Source of the DNA: Canna indica
Lineage: Eukaryota > Streptophyta > Magnoliopsida > Zingiberales > Cannaceae
Length of the DNA: 64,000 nt
Direction of reading: 5' to 3'
Assembly: GCA_034359265.1 (NCBI GenBank)
Contig: CP136890.1
Coordinates: 27,198,501-27,262,500, forward strand
Shown here: one piece after another, positions 21,629 to 35,160 of the stretch
Layout: each line of letters starts with the position of its first letter
Position numbering within the stretch: the stretch's first letter is position 1
Program-made: the position numbers and the translations under genes
The notes under the pieces: generated by a model
What the model saw: the letters and a program-made list of their open reading frames with translations, nothing else
What the model was told of the DNA's origin: nothing
Databases searched by the model: none

Positions 21629-21755
21629 CAAAATTTGAAAAAGTAAATTAAGACTTCCTTCCAACTATAAAATAATCCGATTAACGGTGATTACATTATA
21701 TCGAATCTTTTCCCTTTATTTCAAGCAACAAAAACGACGTCAAGACTTACGCCCT

Positions 21756-21762
21756 AAACCCT
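21756..21762 (+). promoter_or_regulatory. Telo-box in the IMP4 promoter
   Basis: AAACCCT lies 185-191 bp before the IMP4 start codon, in a stretch that turns GC-rich and pyrimidine-rich like a 5' UTR. Telo-boxes are typical of plant ribosome-biogenesis and ribosomal-protein promoters, which fits the gene. A CGACGT motif lies close by at 21735-21740. Role inferred from motif and position. Confidence 0.5.
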
Positions 21763-21946
21763 CTATCTTTCTTTCCGCTGCGTCCGCCGACCCACCGCTC
21801 GCCGCGTTGTGCTTTCTACTCCGCGGACGCACCGTCGTCGAAGCTCGACTGCAAGACTTCTCCACCGAAGCCTCTCTCGCGGTGTCCTTGCCAGTGCACG
21901 CTCCGACTCAGTGCTCGCACCGCGGTGGGAGGTCGGAAGGGGAAAG

Positions 21947-24900
21947 ATGCTGCGCCGGAACACGAGGCTGAGGAGAGAATACCTCTACCGGAAGAGCTTG
22001 GAAGGAAAGGAGCGCGAGTACTACGAGAAGAAGCGGAAGATCCGAGAAGCCCTCGAAGGTCGTTGCTCGTCCTCGTTCTCCGTCGAAAGCTAATAATTCT
22101 TCTCTTTCTAATTCAACATCCCTTTTTCCACCACAGAGGGGAAGCCCATCCCGACCGAGCTGAGGAACGAGGAGGCTGCGCTCCGCCAAGAGATCGACCT
22201 TGAGGATGAAAACACCGCGAGTAGTGTTTCTCAACCGCTTGTTTATTTCAATACTTCGTAGTTGGCATTTAAGTGTATGTGTAATCGTCCGAATCTCTGA
22301 GTTTTTATTTTCTGCTTATTTCCGCTGTAGTACCAAGAACACACATCGACGACGAATATGCCACTGCATTGGAGAAGGATCCGAAGATTTTGTTAACTAC
22401 ATCTCGTAATCCCAGCCAGCCTCTTACTCAATTTGTTAAAGTGAGTATTGGTGCATCTGTATGGTTATATTGGAGTGCCGAAGTTTTATCTGCAAGTTTA
22501 ACTTGATAATGCTGTTCTTTCAGGAACTAAAATTTGTCTTTCCTAACTCAACAAGAATGAATCGTGGTGGTCAGGTATGTTCTTTCCTTTCATATAATCG
22601 TATTATGGCCTTGTTAATGGGTATCTTAGGCATAACGTATGACTGCATTGAAGATTTAGTTTATTAAAGTATTCCTGTCAAAACACGAATTTTTTTAGTC
22701 TATACTATTCAGCAAGCTCACTCAGTCATGGCTGATATTAGTTATTGACTTCTAGTTTCTATATGTATCATAACTTGTCAAAAGAGCCCACATTTCTTTC
22801 ACTAAATAATTATCTTGTTTCAATGGATTTATAAAGATTGCCAACACTGATTTTGCTTAGCTTCGTTTGTCTATTCATGCTTGTGAGTGATTCTAATTTG
22901 TTTTCTGCCATATTGCTTACATTGAATGTCAACTTGATATGGCGACCTAATCCTTCATAGGTGATCTCAGAAATTATTGAATCTTGTCGTGCACATGAGT
23001 TTACGGATGTTATTTTGGTGCATGAACATCGAGGTGAACCAGATGGTTTGATTGTCTGCCATTTGCCATATGGTCCAACTGCATACTTTGGGTTGCTGAA
23101 TGTGGTATGTAGAAGTGCTTAATCTTGTAGCTTGAAGTTTTCAGTTCTCACATGATCAAATATATATGTTCATCTTCTTCTTGTCTGCCAGGTCACAAGA
23201 CATGATATCAAGGACAAAAAAGCAGTGGGGACAATGTCTGAGGCTTATCCCCATCTGATTCTTAACAATTTTACGAGTAAGGTATGGCTTCTCTTATGTA
23301 GCTAAATTCATTCACTAAAAGATTTTTTAGCTTGCTTGGTGGAAGTGACATATTTTTTCTTTTATGTTATGTGGTGCAAATCCTTAGCTGAAGCTAAAAC
23401 TGTATATTGAAATGATCTCAAAATATTTTGACCTGTATAAGCTAACAGTAATTGTATATGCTATATTAACTGGTCAATTATGGGTTATGTGCAGTTTTTG
23501 GTATTGGCCTATTTCGATATGATATATCCAATGCTGGTAAGATTTGATGGATCTTTTGGCTGTTCAGAAATTGGTACGAATTGGTTGGAAGAAATTGGGC
23601 TCAACCTTTAGTTGGCCTGTTGTAGTTGTTGATTTCATAGCCTTCGAAGAATAGATAGAAGGGGAGAGTAGAAAACAAACTTGAAGAAATAGGAAGCTAA
23701 GATAGATGAAAATAACTTGTAAACCCATTACAGTGCTCTTATTTACATGGTAATCATCCCAAATTCTACAAGCAGCCTTCTCAAAAGGGTACATAGCAAG
23801 ATTATGAGCAACAGCATTCAAATATCTGTTAATATGACACCAGCTAGTAACATCCACTTCTCCAGCAAGCATCCATACATCCTGGATAGGAGTGGTCATC
23901 ATCCAGCTTGGCTTGTAGCCTTGTGCTCTCCACTCAGAATTGTCACAGGACCCAAACAATCAGACAAGATTGCTACATTCTTCAAGCCTTTCCTTCAAAT
24001 ACACATCAAACCTTCTGTAACTGCCCATAAATCTGCAAATAAAAATGAAGCAGACTTTCCTATCTGACAATCCTATTAGCTCACAGCTCAATAGCATACC
24101 TCCACAAGCTCCAGAGTTATTTTTCTTTCTTCATTTGCAACACTGAACACTACCAGCAACTCGTCATCTATTAAACTTACAATAAACTTACAGTTATTCA
24201 ACTATGCTATCCCACTTGCACAAGCAAAAAACTTACAATAACGTGCTATTAACTGAGTCAAACTTTCAGTTCAACTTAGCATTGTTCCCGTTTCTCCAAA
24301 AATGCCAAGATACTGCTATAATTGCTCTTGAACTACCTTGAATCTTTCTCCAGATAGTCAAAAAGGTTTCCTCCCAACTCCACATAACTTTCTTATCCCC
24401 AAAGGGTCTTAAACCCAATGCTTGATATAAATTATAAAGGCATGGAAAGGTAGTATGTTTTTCAATGTCGGGCTAAAGAAAAAGGTTTGAGGCCTTTGAA
24501 TTTCCATTGTTATAGTCCCCCACAAACACAAAATTATCAATTTTGTTGGAATGGAAACCTGTTAACCCGAAGTCCTAAACCTTTATTTTCTAAGGGTGCA
24601 TTTGATACCATTAAAAATACGATAACAATTTGGTTCGTTCTGCGCTTGGTGCTTGAAATTTGTGACGGTACAGGACTAAATTGGTGACCACATTATATTT
24701 ATTGCGATGTGGAAAACCATGTTACAATAGAAAGTGTTGGGACAAGAAATAAAACCTTGGAATAAAATTATATGCATTATTTTTTTTGTTTTGGTTTTTG
24801 TTATGATATAATATTTTTTTGATAATTTATGAAGGGTATTTCGGTCAATATCTATTGTCTTGTGCTGTAATAACAAGAAACAAACATAGAATAACACTAA

Positions 24901-27900
24901 TTTTCTTGTCTAGTACTATGTAAAACAAACAAAACAAACAGAGCACAGAGCACAACTTCTCGTCCTGTATGGGCCTGTACTCGCTTGTAATGTCCTGTCC
25001 AGTACACGTACAAAACACACCCTAAAGAGTTCTTGAAAAGCATGTATTTGTCTCTTTCCTTTATTTTTTTCAATTTTAATTTATTAAAACATATTTGTTT
25101 GTAAATCTTTATCTTTAATTGTCTTTATCTAGTCTTTGGGTTGAGCTTCTGGCTCTATCCAGATTGAGTTGTTGCTCTCGGTTTGAGATTATCTTGTGGG
25201 ATCTGAACCCGATAAAAGTAGGTCAAGCCCTTAGGTTTCCAAAGCTTTCTTATTCTCTCTCCTATTTATTTGTGTTGCTTTTGATTTAAAGGCTAGCTGA
25301 CAGCTCCACATCACCATTGTCACTGGCACTCTGGCAGAGACCAGGAGCATTGACTTTATCTAGGGCAAAAAGCATGTAACTTGCACGAGTGGGGAGAGCT
25401 TTTTTCTTAGGATATATCCCTATGATTGGGCTGGGCGTCCATGTCACAGAACCTTTCTAGCCAAGAATCCCATTATTTTCACTAATCTTAGGATAATATC
25501 CCTATGCAACATGCTTATTCTTTAAACTAATTGTTTTGTTACTTGTTTGACTTATTCATGTCAAAATTTTAGATTATTTTCACCAATCTAAGGCAAAACG
25601 AAATATTTTTTTTGTGGTTACTATTAATATGATATTAATCTTTTACAGTTTATATGATGAGATTTTGACTAATTTCTTTTGATTCAATCTGTTTAAAATT
25701 GTATTTGACATCAATCTGTAATTAGTTTCAATTTTGTAAGAATTTTATAGTGATGTTATCTGCCTGTTTTAGTTCAGCGCTTGTTTATTCCACTTTTCAC
25801 TTTCCAAAATTTTGTGTTTTAATTATATGACATGTTTAAAATCTTGATTCTATTTTGGCTCTAAATTTCTATATCTAATTCTTTACGGTTTGGTCTTAAT
25901 CTGATTCAGTTGTCTTGCTCAACTTTTTGTTCAAATAATACTCTGTTAATAGAATAGTTATTCTCTTATATTTTCTCAATGATATTCATCAGTTTTAAAA
26001 GAAAACCTTTTCTTAATAACTATCCTTTAATAGTGTTTGAATATGTTGGGTTCACTAAATTGAGTATTTAATATTTGTCAATATTGAGTAATCCACTTTA
26101 TCCATCTTGTCCGGCTATGGTATGTTACCCAACACATTTGGTTTCAGGCCAGGAACTGTTGCGTGTAAAGGTCAAAAATAAATCAGGATTTCCTGCCCAT
26201 CTACATATAGCTATTGTATTATGATAGTTCTGGAATATGTATCTTTGACCACTTGGAAATGAAGATGGAACTACATTTCTTTTCCCAACATGCGAGCATC
26301 ATTGTCACCTAGTTGGACCATATAGCAAAGCCCATTGTGTAAATTTCTTCTTATTCTTTTGCACGCATTGTGAGTTTTCATCTTCAATACAGCTATAAAT
26401 CATCCACAATACATTGGTGGAATAATCTACATCGACATAAAAAACGTATGTACCTCATTTCCACACTGTTGGAAACAATGAGTGAAGTATTGTTGCATAG
26501 ATATATCTTTGGACGTACTACATTGATTTTGACTTTCGTTTTAAAAAATGGTATTTGTGTTCTATATCCATCTTCACCATATGGAAATTATAAAGCATAT
26601 CACATGGCCATAAAAGATGGATATAACATAGTTATTCTTTTTAGTCGGTCTCCAAAATGTTCTATAGCAATATCTGGACCATTATTTTGAATAAGAAAAT
26701 CAACAAGAATCAATGCTGCAACCGAAGAACAACTTGGTATGTTATATTCCCCTTCCATCACTATTTCTTTTACCAATTTATCGAAGACACATTGATTGAC
26801 TTTCATTTTAACTTATCCAATTCTGAGCCATTCTAAAACACTTGACCAAGATAAACAATTGTTCAACCTGTTATAAGGGCATTAATTATTTTTCATCTAC
26901 ACCTTTTTGATTGTCACTATACTTTAATTTTGAATTCAATTACTTGTTTCCATTTTGGTGTCATAAATATATAATTAACGAAATTTTGATGTGCCACAAT
27001 CACTAGGTAAAAGTGTTCCAATCAATTGATAATTTTGACCATTTAAACTGAGTTACTTAAGGTCCAGGTTTTTTGTTAATTTCATTATTGTTATCTATTC
27101 CAATGCTAAGCAAAGATTGAATTATATGACCAAATAAATTTTGCTTAGCATTACAATGATCATGTACTCTTCACTAGGACACACCCAATATGTGCTTCAA
27201 TGCTAACTATTCTCTGTCCAGACACAGGACACCAGCAACACAACTTGTTCATATAGTCAGTTGTCTATGGTTGTTTACTTCAAAGGTTCATTGCAATATG
27301 CTGGATCTTAATTGTGATACTGCAGAAGACATTGGTCATTTGATAATCTGTAATTGCTCATTTATTTTTGTTTCTTAACCATATGTGATTATAATATGTT
27401 TTTTTAAAACACTTCCATAAGGATTTTGCCCTTCTGAATGTAATTGAATTGATCCTTGACATTTTCATCTTTATATGAATTTTGTTTTCACTTAACAGTT
27501 TTACCTCTTCCTTTTCTAATTTCATCATTGTGCGATTTAATTTTGAATGATTGTAGCTTGGTCAAAGGACATCAAATATCCTTAAGCATCTCTTTCCAGT
27601 GCCTAAGCTCGACTCCAAACGCATAATCACATTTGCGAACCAATCTGATTACATCTCTTTCAGGTAGAAACCTCTCTTTTTGAATTGTGTTTTAGTTTTT
27701 CATATTTATCTCTATTTTCAGATTGTGTTTTAGTTTTTTCACACTTGTCTGACTCCTAGATGTTTAAGCATTTAATTGTTACCTGAGTCCTGGGTGTTTA
27801 ACCATATATGGTGGTTGATGGACATTTGATGTAGCGAGTTAGTGATCAAATGGATATTATATTTAAAGTTCACATCAGGCTTAAACCAATAATTGATTTG

Positions 27901-29285
27901 TAAATCTTATGGTTTCTTATTGTCTGATGCTATCTTCTTTACTGACAACTGTTATTATAAATTGTAACAATATTGTTTGTCTCGCTATGTTCTATGTTTG
28001 AAGTGAAACTGTGATTTTCATTTCCCAGATAGCAAGTTGAAGCCTGCCATGTTTTTGACTTCAATATCCAGTTTTGTTTTAGCGCTTGAGGGGATTTTTC
28101 ATAATGTTGTATTTGCAGTCCTTATTTGTAGGTCGTAATAATTATCCGATCAGCATACTTTGGACATTTGTCCTTCAGATTCATGACTACTAGTTGGCTC
28201 TTCTTCTTCCTTGGATGTACCTGAGCTAGTCATTATTGTTTTTTGGATTAGATGTAGACATCAATCTAAATTCTTCCAAAGTTTTCCTGATAAATTTATT
28301 CTTGTTTCCTAAACCTCCTAGTGGCAGCTTCTTTACCTCTTCCTCTTCTATTGCTTCCCTTCTAGAAATCAAAGCTCTTCATTATTTATACACCAATTGC
28401 TGCTAGTGGTTTTTGGTTACTTAAGAGTTCATTCTATTTGTTGCTTTGCAAGCCTGCAAATTGGTTGTTTTTTTGACTTTTTTCTGACTTAGCATCCTTC
28501 ATATGTTAAATCCAACCTGATCTATGTAGAGTCCAAACACGTTTTTGTTGATGAACTTATACCTTATTATAACCATTAATGAGGAAGAAAATGTTTTTGT
28601 ATTTATTTTGCTATCATGATATTTTATTTCATTTTTTCTGAACTAGGCATCATGTCTATGAAAAACGTGGTGGACCTAAGTCAATTGAGCTGAAGGAGGT
28701 AGGTCCTAGGTTTGAATTGCGGCTCTATCAGGTAATATTTATGTCTTTCTCCATTTATTTTTCAGTGGAAAAATTTAGCATCACCCCTTGAAATTTTTTA
28801 CTCAATTGCCCCTCTAATTAGTTTCTTAATTCAAAAATTTTGTTTCAAATTGATCCAACTTCTGCTTGTTTGCAAATGTAGTCCAAATTTTGGACCGAAG
28901 TCATCACATTACTTGTATATGACTACTTGACTAGTCTGTGTAGTTTGATGCAATTGAATTCAAATATGATTTACATTTAAAATGACTCAATCTCTTCATA
29001 TCCATAAATCTTTAAGTGCTAAATTCATAATTTTTTAAAAAAATCAAAGTGTGAGAGATGAAACTTTATATGCCAAATTGAAAATTCTTCCTTATTCAAC
29101 TTTACCTCTTTTGAACCTATATATCTGCGTGCCCATGTTGCTCTCGTCTAATTTTGTATTACTAATTTTTTTCACTTTGGTCTCAGATCAAGCTAGGAAC
29201 AGTTGATCAAAGTGAAGCCCATAATGAATGGGTCATAAGGCCGTACATGAACACAGCCAAAAAGCAAAATGTTCTTGGAGATTGA
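21947..29285 (+). CDS. IMP4: U3 small nucleolar ribonucleoprotein protein IMP4 (Brix domain), nine exons
   Basis: Exons: 21947-22058, 22137-22220, 22331-22440, 22524-22574, 22961-23104, 23192-23281, 27557-27663, 28647-28731, 29187-29285; all introns are GT-AG and phases agree, giving 293 aa, the usual IMP4 length. IMP4 is part of the Mpp10-Imp3-Imp4 complex of the nucleolar SSU processome, holding U3 snoRNA on pre-rRNA for 18S maturation. The basic N-terminus ([17 protein letters not shown]) matches animal and plant orthologues. The Brix domain spans about residues 84-265, with [59 protein letters not shown] and [17 protein letters not shown]. The end, [11 protein letters not shown], is family-like. 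Intron 6 is 4.3 kb and holds a LINE remnant and a MITE. No stop or frameshift seen, so the gene appears functional. The start is the first ATG of the conserved N-terminus. Confidence 0.95.
23564..24480 (-). pseudogene. Antisense LINE remnant (RNase H end) in IMP4 intron 6
   Basis: Minus-strand fragments include [28 protein letters not shown] and then [21 protein letters not shown], the beginning and end of a plant LINE RNase H (RVT_3) domain. Further upstream on that strand (near 24290-24420) are pieces like [20 protein letters not shown] from the preceding linker. Frameshifts and stops abound. It lies against the host gene orientation. Confidence 0.65.
24594..25022. mobile_element. Tourist-like (PIF/Harbinger) MITE in IMP4 intron 6
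   Basis: Bounded by GGGTGCATTTG and CAAAACACACCC, imperfect inverted repeats of the PIF/Harbinger type. Both sides carry the 3-bp TAA duplication (24591-24593 and 25023-25025). 429 bp, no coding capacity. The termini resemble those of the large PIF element at 49017-56380, which could supply transposase. Confidence 0.75.
26600..26806 (-). other. Unidentified open frame in IMP4 intron 6
   Basis: 68 codons on the minus strand with a protein-like composition (for example [20 protein letters not shown]). Upstream and downstream in the same strand further open pieces exist (26370-26600), broken by stops. It may be a captured or decayed gene piece. No family recognised. Confidence 0.3.
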
Positions 29286-30619
29286 TTGATGGCTTATATT
29301 ATTTTAAATTTCCTGGAAACACTGTCTCTCTCTAATAGTATCTCATATCCACTGACAAAATTTTGTTTTCTTTAAATTTTTTCAAAAAAGCGTTGGCTAT
29401 TTTACAGTGTAATTGGAAGATGCTGGAGAAGTGTTTTTTATCTCGCATTCATCTCATTAGAATGCTGTGCCCTATTGTATTTTCAAATGAGTACATGATG
29501 AAAAAGAGTAAGCTTTTATAAAATTATACCACTAAACTGCAGTTTTTCCTGATTACTGGAAATACGGTTCGTTACAATGTTTAAGTAAATGCTTTTTTAT
29601 GTTTATGGATCTAGATCATAGAACCCCTTTTTTGATTTGCTATGCTGGTTGATACCAAAGTTTGATTTAATATGATCTGGTAAACATTTTTCATGTTTGA
29701 TGAAAAATCTTATTTTAGTGATTATCTTTAGCATACATCAGATATATTTTATACTTTTTTAAAGAGATAAAGATCTTGCTTTGCTCGAGCTAGCATCTAG
29801 GAGGGCACCTGGCTTGGGAATGTGATTGTCAGGAATGTTGAGAATTTTCTTTCGGATTTTTATTATTGTAATGGAATTATGATTTTTTTTAATATTAGAT
29901 TCATATATCTTTTCTATTATAATGAAATAATTTGTAATAATTTTTCATGTTACTAGGGTAAATCAATTATTTATAGTAAATTATTTTGTTGTAAAGTAAA
30001 ATATATGGGCATCACAAACTATCTATGGAGGTTTAACTAAATATTTACGTTTAATTTAAAATTGTTAAACATTTAAAAATTTTAAAGATAAATGCAATAA
30101 TTAAAGGTTATGTTGTTAAGTCAAATATTCGAATTTAGTAAAGAATTTGATTGTCTTAATTGGTTCTAATAACAAGAACATTTTACTACAACAAAATTAA
30201 AATTTAGCCCTAAAGTTATAGTAGAATTTGTTAAATTCCTAGTTCTCAATATTGTAACGTGACTTACACCTAATCTGATTTAGATAGTTATATATATATA
30301 TATATATGTGAGAGCAGGCAAAATAAATACTAGATATCTATGATTTCCCATATATATAGAATCGGGAAGTACCAAAAAAATTATTTGATAGACAAGTTAA
30401 TTCTAACTTTCCATGAATTAATTTCCTTAACATATTTGATTAACATTAGTATTTCACAAGTTGTATACATCAAGTGACCAATACACCCCTCTTTGTATAA
30501 ATAAATATTTTATTTTCTTCATATACGTGGAAAAAAAAAATATTTTAACATAATATGAACAAACTAAATTTTATTTGTAAATTAGTATTTTAACATATAT
30601 GTATAGTATAATGTAAATT

Positions 30620-30696
<77 letters not shown>

Positions 30697-31269
30697 TAAT
30701 ACAATATGTATACTTTATTATATAGGGAAAAATAATTTTTATTTGTAGTTAATATGAAAAAATTATATATTTTGCCCTAAAATAAATTAAAAATAAAATA
30801 AAAAAGTCAAGAATTCATGATTTTTTTTAAATTCATAAAATTACAATATAAAGTATAAATTCAATATCAATTGCAAATATGAAGATAAAATTATCTTTTT
30901 CTTTCGGAAAAAAGTTATCTAAGTCAATTTATATAAGTTACTTCTTTTGTTTCGTAGAAAGTTATACTTCGTTGTATTTTTTGCAAAATACTAAAAGTAT
31001 GTCAACCAAACAATTCTCTTTTGACTACTTCCTAGGAAATACAATTTTATGTAGGAAATTATATCAACTAAACGAGGCCTAAAACTAAATGTAGTAATAA
31101 TTTATAACCTGTGCAATCCAATATGTATACTTCCAAGGTAACAATACAATACACGATCAGTTACCTAATAAGTTGACAAATACGAAACTATGTAGGGACA
31201 TACGTGGGGCAAGTCATTAGGTTATGTTTTATTGATCCCTTGAAAATTAGATTTGTAGAATGATATTAT
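29286..31269. other. AT-rich intergenic spacer after IMP4
   Basis: Contains the IMP4 3' UTR region at its start and no gene. It is strongly AT-rich with short (TA)n tracts (30290-30307). Near 31060-31082 the sequence AACTAAACGAGGCCTAA resembles one end of a Tourist-like MITE, but no partner end was found. Confidence 0.5.
30624..30692. repeat. (TA)n microsatellite
   Basis: About 69 bases of TA dinucleotide, the longest simple repeat in the window. Confidence 0.95.
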
Positions 31270-32448
31270 AGAGGTTCTGGAGATAGGCTGCAGCGGGTGG
31301 ACAACCATGATCACTCGAAGAGTTCTCTTTCTAGCCGAGCTTGTTTTGCCTCCTCACGTGAATCTTCCGGCTATGTGCATGGTCGAAGACTCCTCGGACC
31401 TCGGCTCCGGGGCAGTTAGCCCGATCATTTTCTTTCTAGCCTCTAGGGTCCGAGCGGTGTCCGGCTTCGGCTTCGACGTCAGTGGTCTCGACTTCTGCTT
31501 GGACCACGTTCTCTTCCGCGATTGACATATCGATTGAGGCATCCAACTCGGACTCACTCCTCAAGTTGATCACTGAGCACCACACAGTCTTCCGTGGTTG
31601 CCCATAGGTCTCGAACCAAGTCCTCAAGTCTCGGCTTCAGCCTGTGTTTGATAAAAAATAGTTCGACACGTGGGTCGAGATTTGGGATCTCCATGACCGT
31701 GGTTTGGAATCTTTTTATGTAATCATTCAATGACCCGTGTTGCCCTTTGTTTGATGTAGTGGAGGGCGTCCTCGATTTTGGAGTAAACCTATGACGAGGA
31801 AAAATGATTGGTGAAGGTGTGGGAGAGCTCTTCGAAGGTGTGTATAGACCCTAGTGGAAGGGAAGAGAACCATAGTAGCGCGGCCTTCTCTAAAAAGGAT
31901 GGAAAAACTCGATAGGGGATGTGATTGGTTGCCCCGTTGAGGAGCATCATAGACCTGAACATCGTCAAGTATGTGCTCGGATCGCCCATGCCATCATAAG
32001 GTTGTAGTGTGGTTGACAGTTTGAATTTGGGTGGAAAACATACCATCACGATGCTCTTAGAGAAGGGTCCTAAGTCGACGGGGAGAGGAGGGGTAGCCTC
32101 CGTAACTACGATGTCTTTCTCTTCTCTTTGATGAGGTGTGTTGGAGACCTCGTCCTACAGGTAGCGAGGGACGTTACCGCTAGGGTGCTGCCTGCGTACG
32201 GCGATGTTCGCCTAACTCCGGGTACCAACCATTGCGGGGCATGTAAGATTTACTCGGCCCCACAGCGAGCGCCATGTTCTTGCACGAAGTCGAAGCCATG
32301 CGGTTCAGTTCGGTGCGTCTCATGGTCAGGTGTAACTCCGGCGGGAGAGGGGGGGCTGCAAAAGGCACTTCGACACTTAAGTAAAAATGTGTTCGAGGTG
32401 GAGATAATAAAAATTAGAATATAGGGTACCTTAGGCATGTCATGTCTA
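31270..32448 (-). pseudogene. Ty3/gypsy gag remnant
   Basis: The minus-strand frame 32049-31789 gives FPPKFKLSTTLQPYDGMGDP, FRSMMLLNGATNHIPYRVFP and ALLWFSSLPLGSIHTFEELS, the retrotransposon gag (PF03732-type) domain of plant gypsy elements. Frames on both sides continue with stops, including an Arg/Ser-rich stretch near 31560-31450. The right side is interrupted by solo LTR copy 2. No pol gene remains. Confidence 0.75.
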
Positions 32449-32810
32449 TGTAATATCTTAGATATTTAAATTTATTATTTTTTCTTTTATGTGTATTTGC
32501 CAGCCTAGCGGACTAGTTCGTGGTCGAGTCGAGTCGACTCATGGTCTGGAGCGAGCTTGCGAGCTCGGGTAAGTAGGATATGAATTTATGAATTTTAGGC
32601 TTGGGTAGTTGAAATTATTTAATTTGATGTTGTGTGTGCATAATTAATTACTAATTATGTTCATGTGGGTGTATTTAATTGATTGCTTATGATTTATCTT
32701 GTATTAATATTAAATTAATTAAGTCTATCGGGTTAGCGGATTTTGGTTTTGGCTTAAGGTGGATGCGGGTTGTGGATTAAGGGTTTAATGGGTTAAGGTT
32801 GAGGAGGGAG

Positions 32811-32855
32811 TATAAAATCCTCCCTCATGGCTTGTGGCTCCTATTTTGGAGCCAC
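32811..32855 (+). promoter_or_regulatory. LTR core promoter with conserved palindrome, copy 2
   Basis: TATAAAA at 32811-32817, then GTGGCTCC (32834-32841), loop TATTTT, GGAGCCAC (32848-32855). The stem, loop length and TATA spacing equal those of copy 1 although flanking sequence has diverged. Confidence 0.6.
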
Positions 32856-33765
32856 CTAAAAAGTTGAGAAAGGGAGTCGGCTGCCAAGCCAAACCAAGCC
32901 GCCAGCCCATTTCCCTTTTCTCCTTGGAGCCGCCACCACCCAGAGCCGAGTAGAGCCGCTTGCTTCCTCTTCCTCTTCCTCTCTTCCTTCTTTCCATTTG
33001 GAGCCGAGCCGAGTCGCCTGCTTCCTCCCCTCTTCCTCTTTTCTTTCCCTTTGGAGCCAAGCAAAGGGGAGCCGAGCTGCCCTCTTCTTCCCCTCTCTCC
33101 CTCTCTCTAAGCCGGCGGCTTGAAATGAACCGCCACCTTGTTTTCTCTTCTTTGGGGTTGAGCCGCCGGATTTCGAAGTCAAAATTGGAGGCCGTCGATT
33201 GGATTCTCGTCTCTCATCTCTTCCTTAATTAAGTTGAGTGGTTTACCCTCTCTCTTTGGGATTTTAATCAGTTTCTTGAAGCCGTTCTTTATGGCTCGGT
33301 ATTTACGCCTTGATCTTGGATTTTCGAATGAGTTCTTGTTTTCCTTTGATATGAGATCTTGATCTATTCTCCTAATTTGAGATTCTTGATTTTGAGTTTC
33401 TTGTTTTGAATTAAATCTGTGATTTTGGGTAGAAATCATGTGGTAGGATTAAGATCTTGTTAATGACTAATTAGGGGTTCTTGAGAAGGGGGTTCTTGAT
33501 TTTAATGCTTGATTATTGATTTAAGTGTGTGGTTTCTTGTGGATCTTGATGAAAAGCATGATTTCTGTGAATTAATTCCTGAGATTAGTATTATGTCCTA
33601 ATGGTAATTTAGGGATTAATTTCTGTTAATTTTTGAATTTAATTCTATAAGTATGTTGAGGCATGTTTGTTGGAATTGTATGCTGAGATTATGAATCTGT
33701 GTTGATTTTAATTTATTTGCTGTGATGTGTGTGTATGTGTGAATATAGTTACACTCGTTTCGACC

Positions 33766-33985
33766 CGATGCACCTCTTGATGGTGATGTTGCCTCTAGGC
33801 ATGGTAGGGCTTCGACCCGATGCACCTCTTGATGGTGATGTTGCCTCTAGGCATGGTAGGGCTTCTTTCCGATGCACATTTTGTTGGTGATATTGCCTTC
33901 AGGCATGGTAGGGTTTCGGCCTGATGCACCTCTTTGAAGAGTTAGATGCCGTGGGCATGGATGGCCTGTTGGCCGGTAGCTAGTC
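33766..33985 (+). repeat. Minisatellite inside solo LTR copy 2
   Basis: About four units of roughly 57 bp with GATGCACCTCTTGATGGTGA and GGCATGGTAGGGCTTC; the first two are nearly identical. Corresponds to 1296-1790 in copy 1 but with fewer units. Confidence 0.8.
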
Positions 33986-34525
33986 ACACCTTTGTGACAT
34001 TGCTTTTTTAGAGATAGAACTTATTTATGTTATCTCTGTGTTTATTTGTGAGGGTGAGTAAAACCGCTCGCTGAGTTCTTTGAACTTATCCGTTGTCGTG
34101 TGATTTCTGTTTTGTAGAGTCTCACCGGTGAGGTGGGTTGGATGCACTTGGCGTTGCTAGAGGGCAAAGGAGCCGTTGTATCTCATAACAGTCATAGTTA
34201 GGGTCGTAGTCGAGTTTTTTTGCTAGTTGTCATGCACTTGTATTAGCTTGATTTGGAGTTGTAGCCCTGCGGGCATTTATGTTATTTATTTCGGGTTTTA
34301 TTTGACTAAACTTTTGAACTGTTGGACTTAATCGTATTTTCGCACTTTTCATTTCTGAGCTATTAAACTAAACTTGGTGTTGGTTCGCTTTTCCTTTAAA
34401 AATAAAACTTGTTATTTTCTTTACGCTACATTATTTGATTTGACATGTGCATGGTTTAGGCTTCGGGGTATAGGCACGTATACCCTGGCCGGTCACGTGA
34501 TCCTGAGTTGGGGCGTGACAGTCTA

Positions 34526-35160
34526 TATATAATGTAGAATGATGGGTGATTGACGTTGATGCCGCCAGGTAATGTTGTAGGGTTGTTGCTCACAATGAGT
34601 CGATGTTGATTGCGGAGATGTTAGACTCATAATGACGAATTCGTCGCATTTAATGAGGACGTGAATGTCCTTGTATGGCCGGATGGAGCCCCCGGGGCTA
34701 AGTCGTCTGGCCTGACTCGAGTTTGGTTCATGAATGTGGGCATTTTTGGACCTAATCTGGCAGAGGCCAAAAGTACTAGTCCAGTCCAATTGTGTATCAC
34801 ATGACCCAGATTAATACCAACATTTTGAAATATATGCCATAAGCACAACCAATGGCAAGTCTGTAGCACCAATAGATCAATTGCCTTGATGATAATCGCT
34901 GATTGATCGGTAAATATTATTTTTGGCCAATTTCCTAACATTGTGGTATAAAAGTTTTAAATAATCATACAAATAAGTCAGTCGTTTCATCCAATAACGA
35001 AGATCCATCGAACACAACAGTTTGTTTGTGATGATTCATTCCAAACAATGGAGCAAATGACATTACATATTGGATTGTCAGAAACGTAGTGCCAAAAATA
35101 AGAACATCGTCAAAATATGAGTAATCAACCAGTGATCTTGCATCGGTCAAAAAAATATTA
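34526..35160 (-). pseudogene. FAR1/MULE-type transposase remnant (and gypsy edge)
   Basis: From about 35150 to 34780 on the minus strand are YFDDVLIFGTTFLTIQY, FAPLFGMNHHKQTVVF and IIFTDQSAIIIKAIDLL ... CHWLCLWHIFQN. These are the first catalytic Asp block, the NHH block and the second Asp block of the MULE transposase domain shared by Mutator elements and FAR1/FHY3 proteins. Frames change between blocks. 34526-34770 shows no domain and may be the rest of the gypsy element interrupted by the solo LTR. Confidence 0.7.

Larger units (their letters stand above)
32449..34520 (+). mobile_element. Solo LTR, copy 2 (2072 bp)
   Basis: Runs TGTAATATC to GGGGCGTGACA on the plus strand with a perfect 5-bp target duplication GTCTA (32444-32448 and 34521-34525). 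It is homologous throughout to 705-3432 in reverse. No internal retroelement domains lie between the ends. It interrupts a gypsy remnant. Confidence 0.85.

Noticed and set aside
31040..31085. Tourist-like MITE near the end of the AT-rich spacer
   Set aside because: Only one end (GAGGCCTAA) was seen; no matching inverted end or TAA partner could be located.
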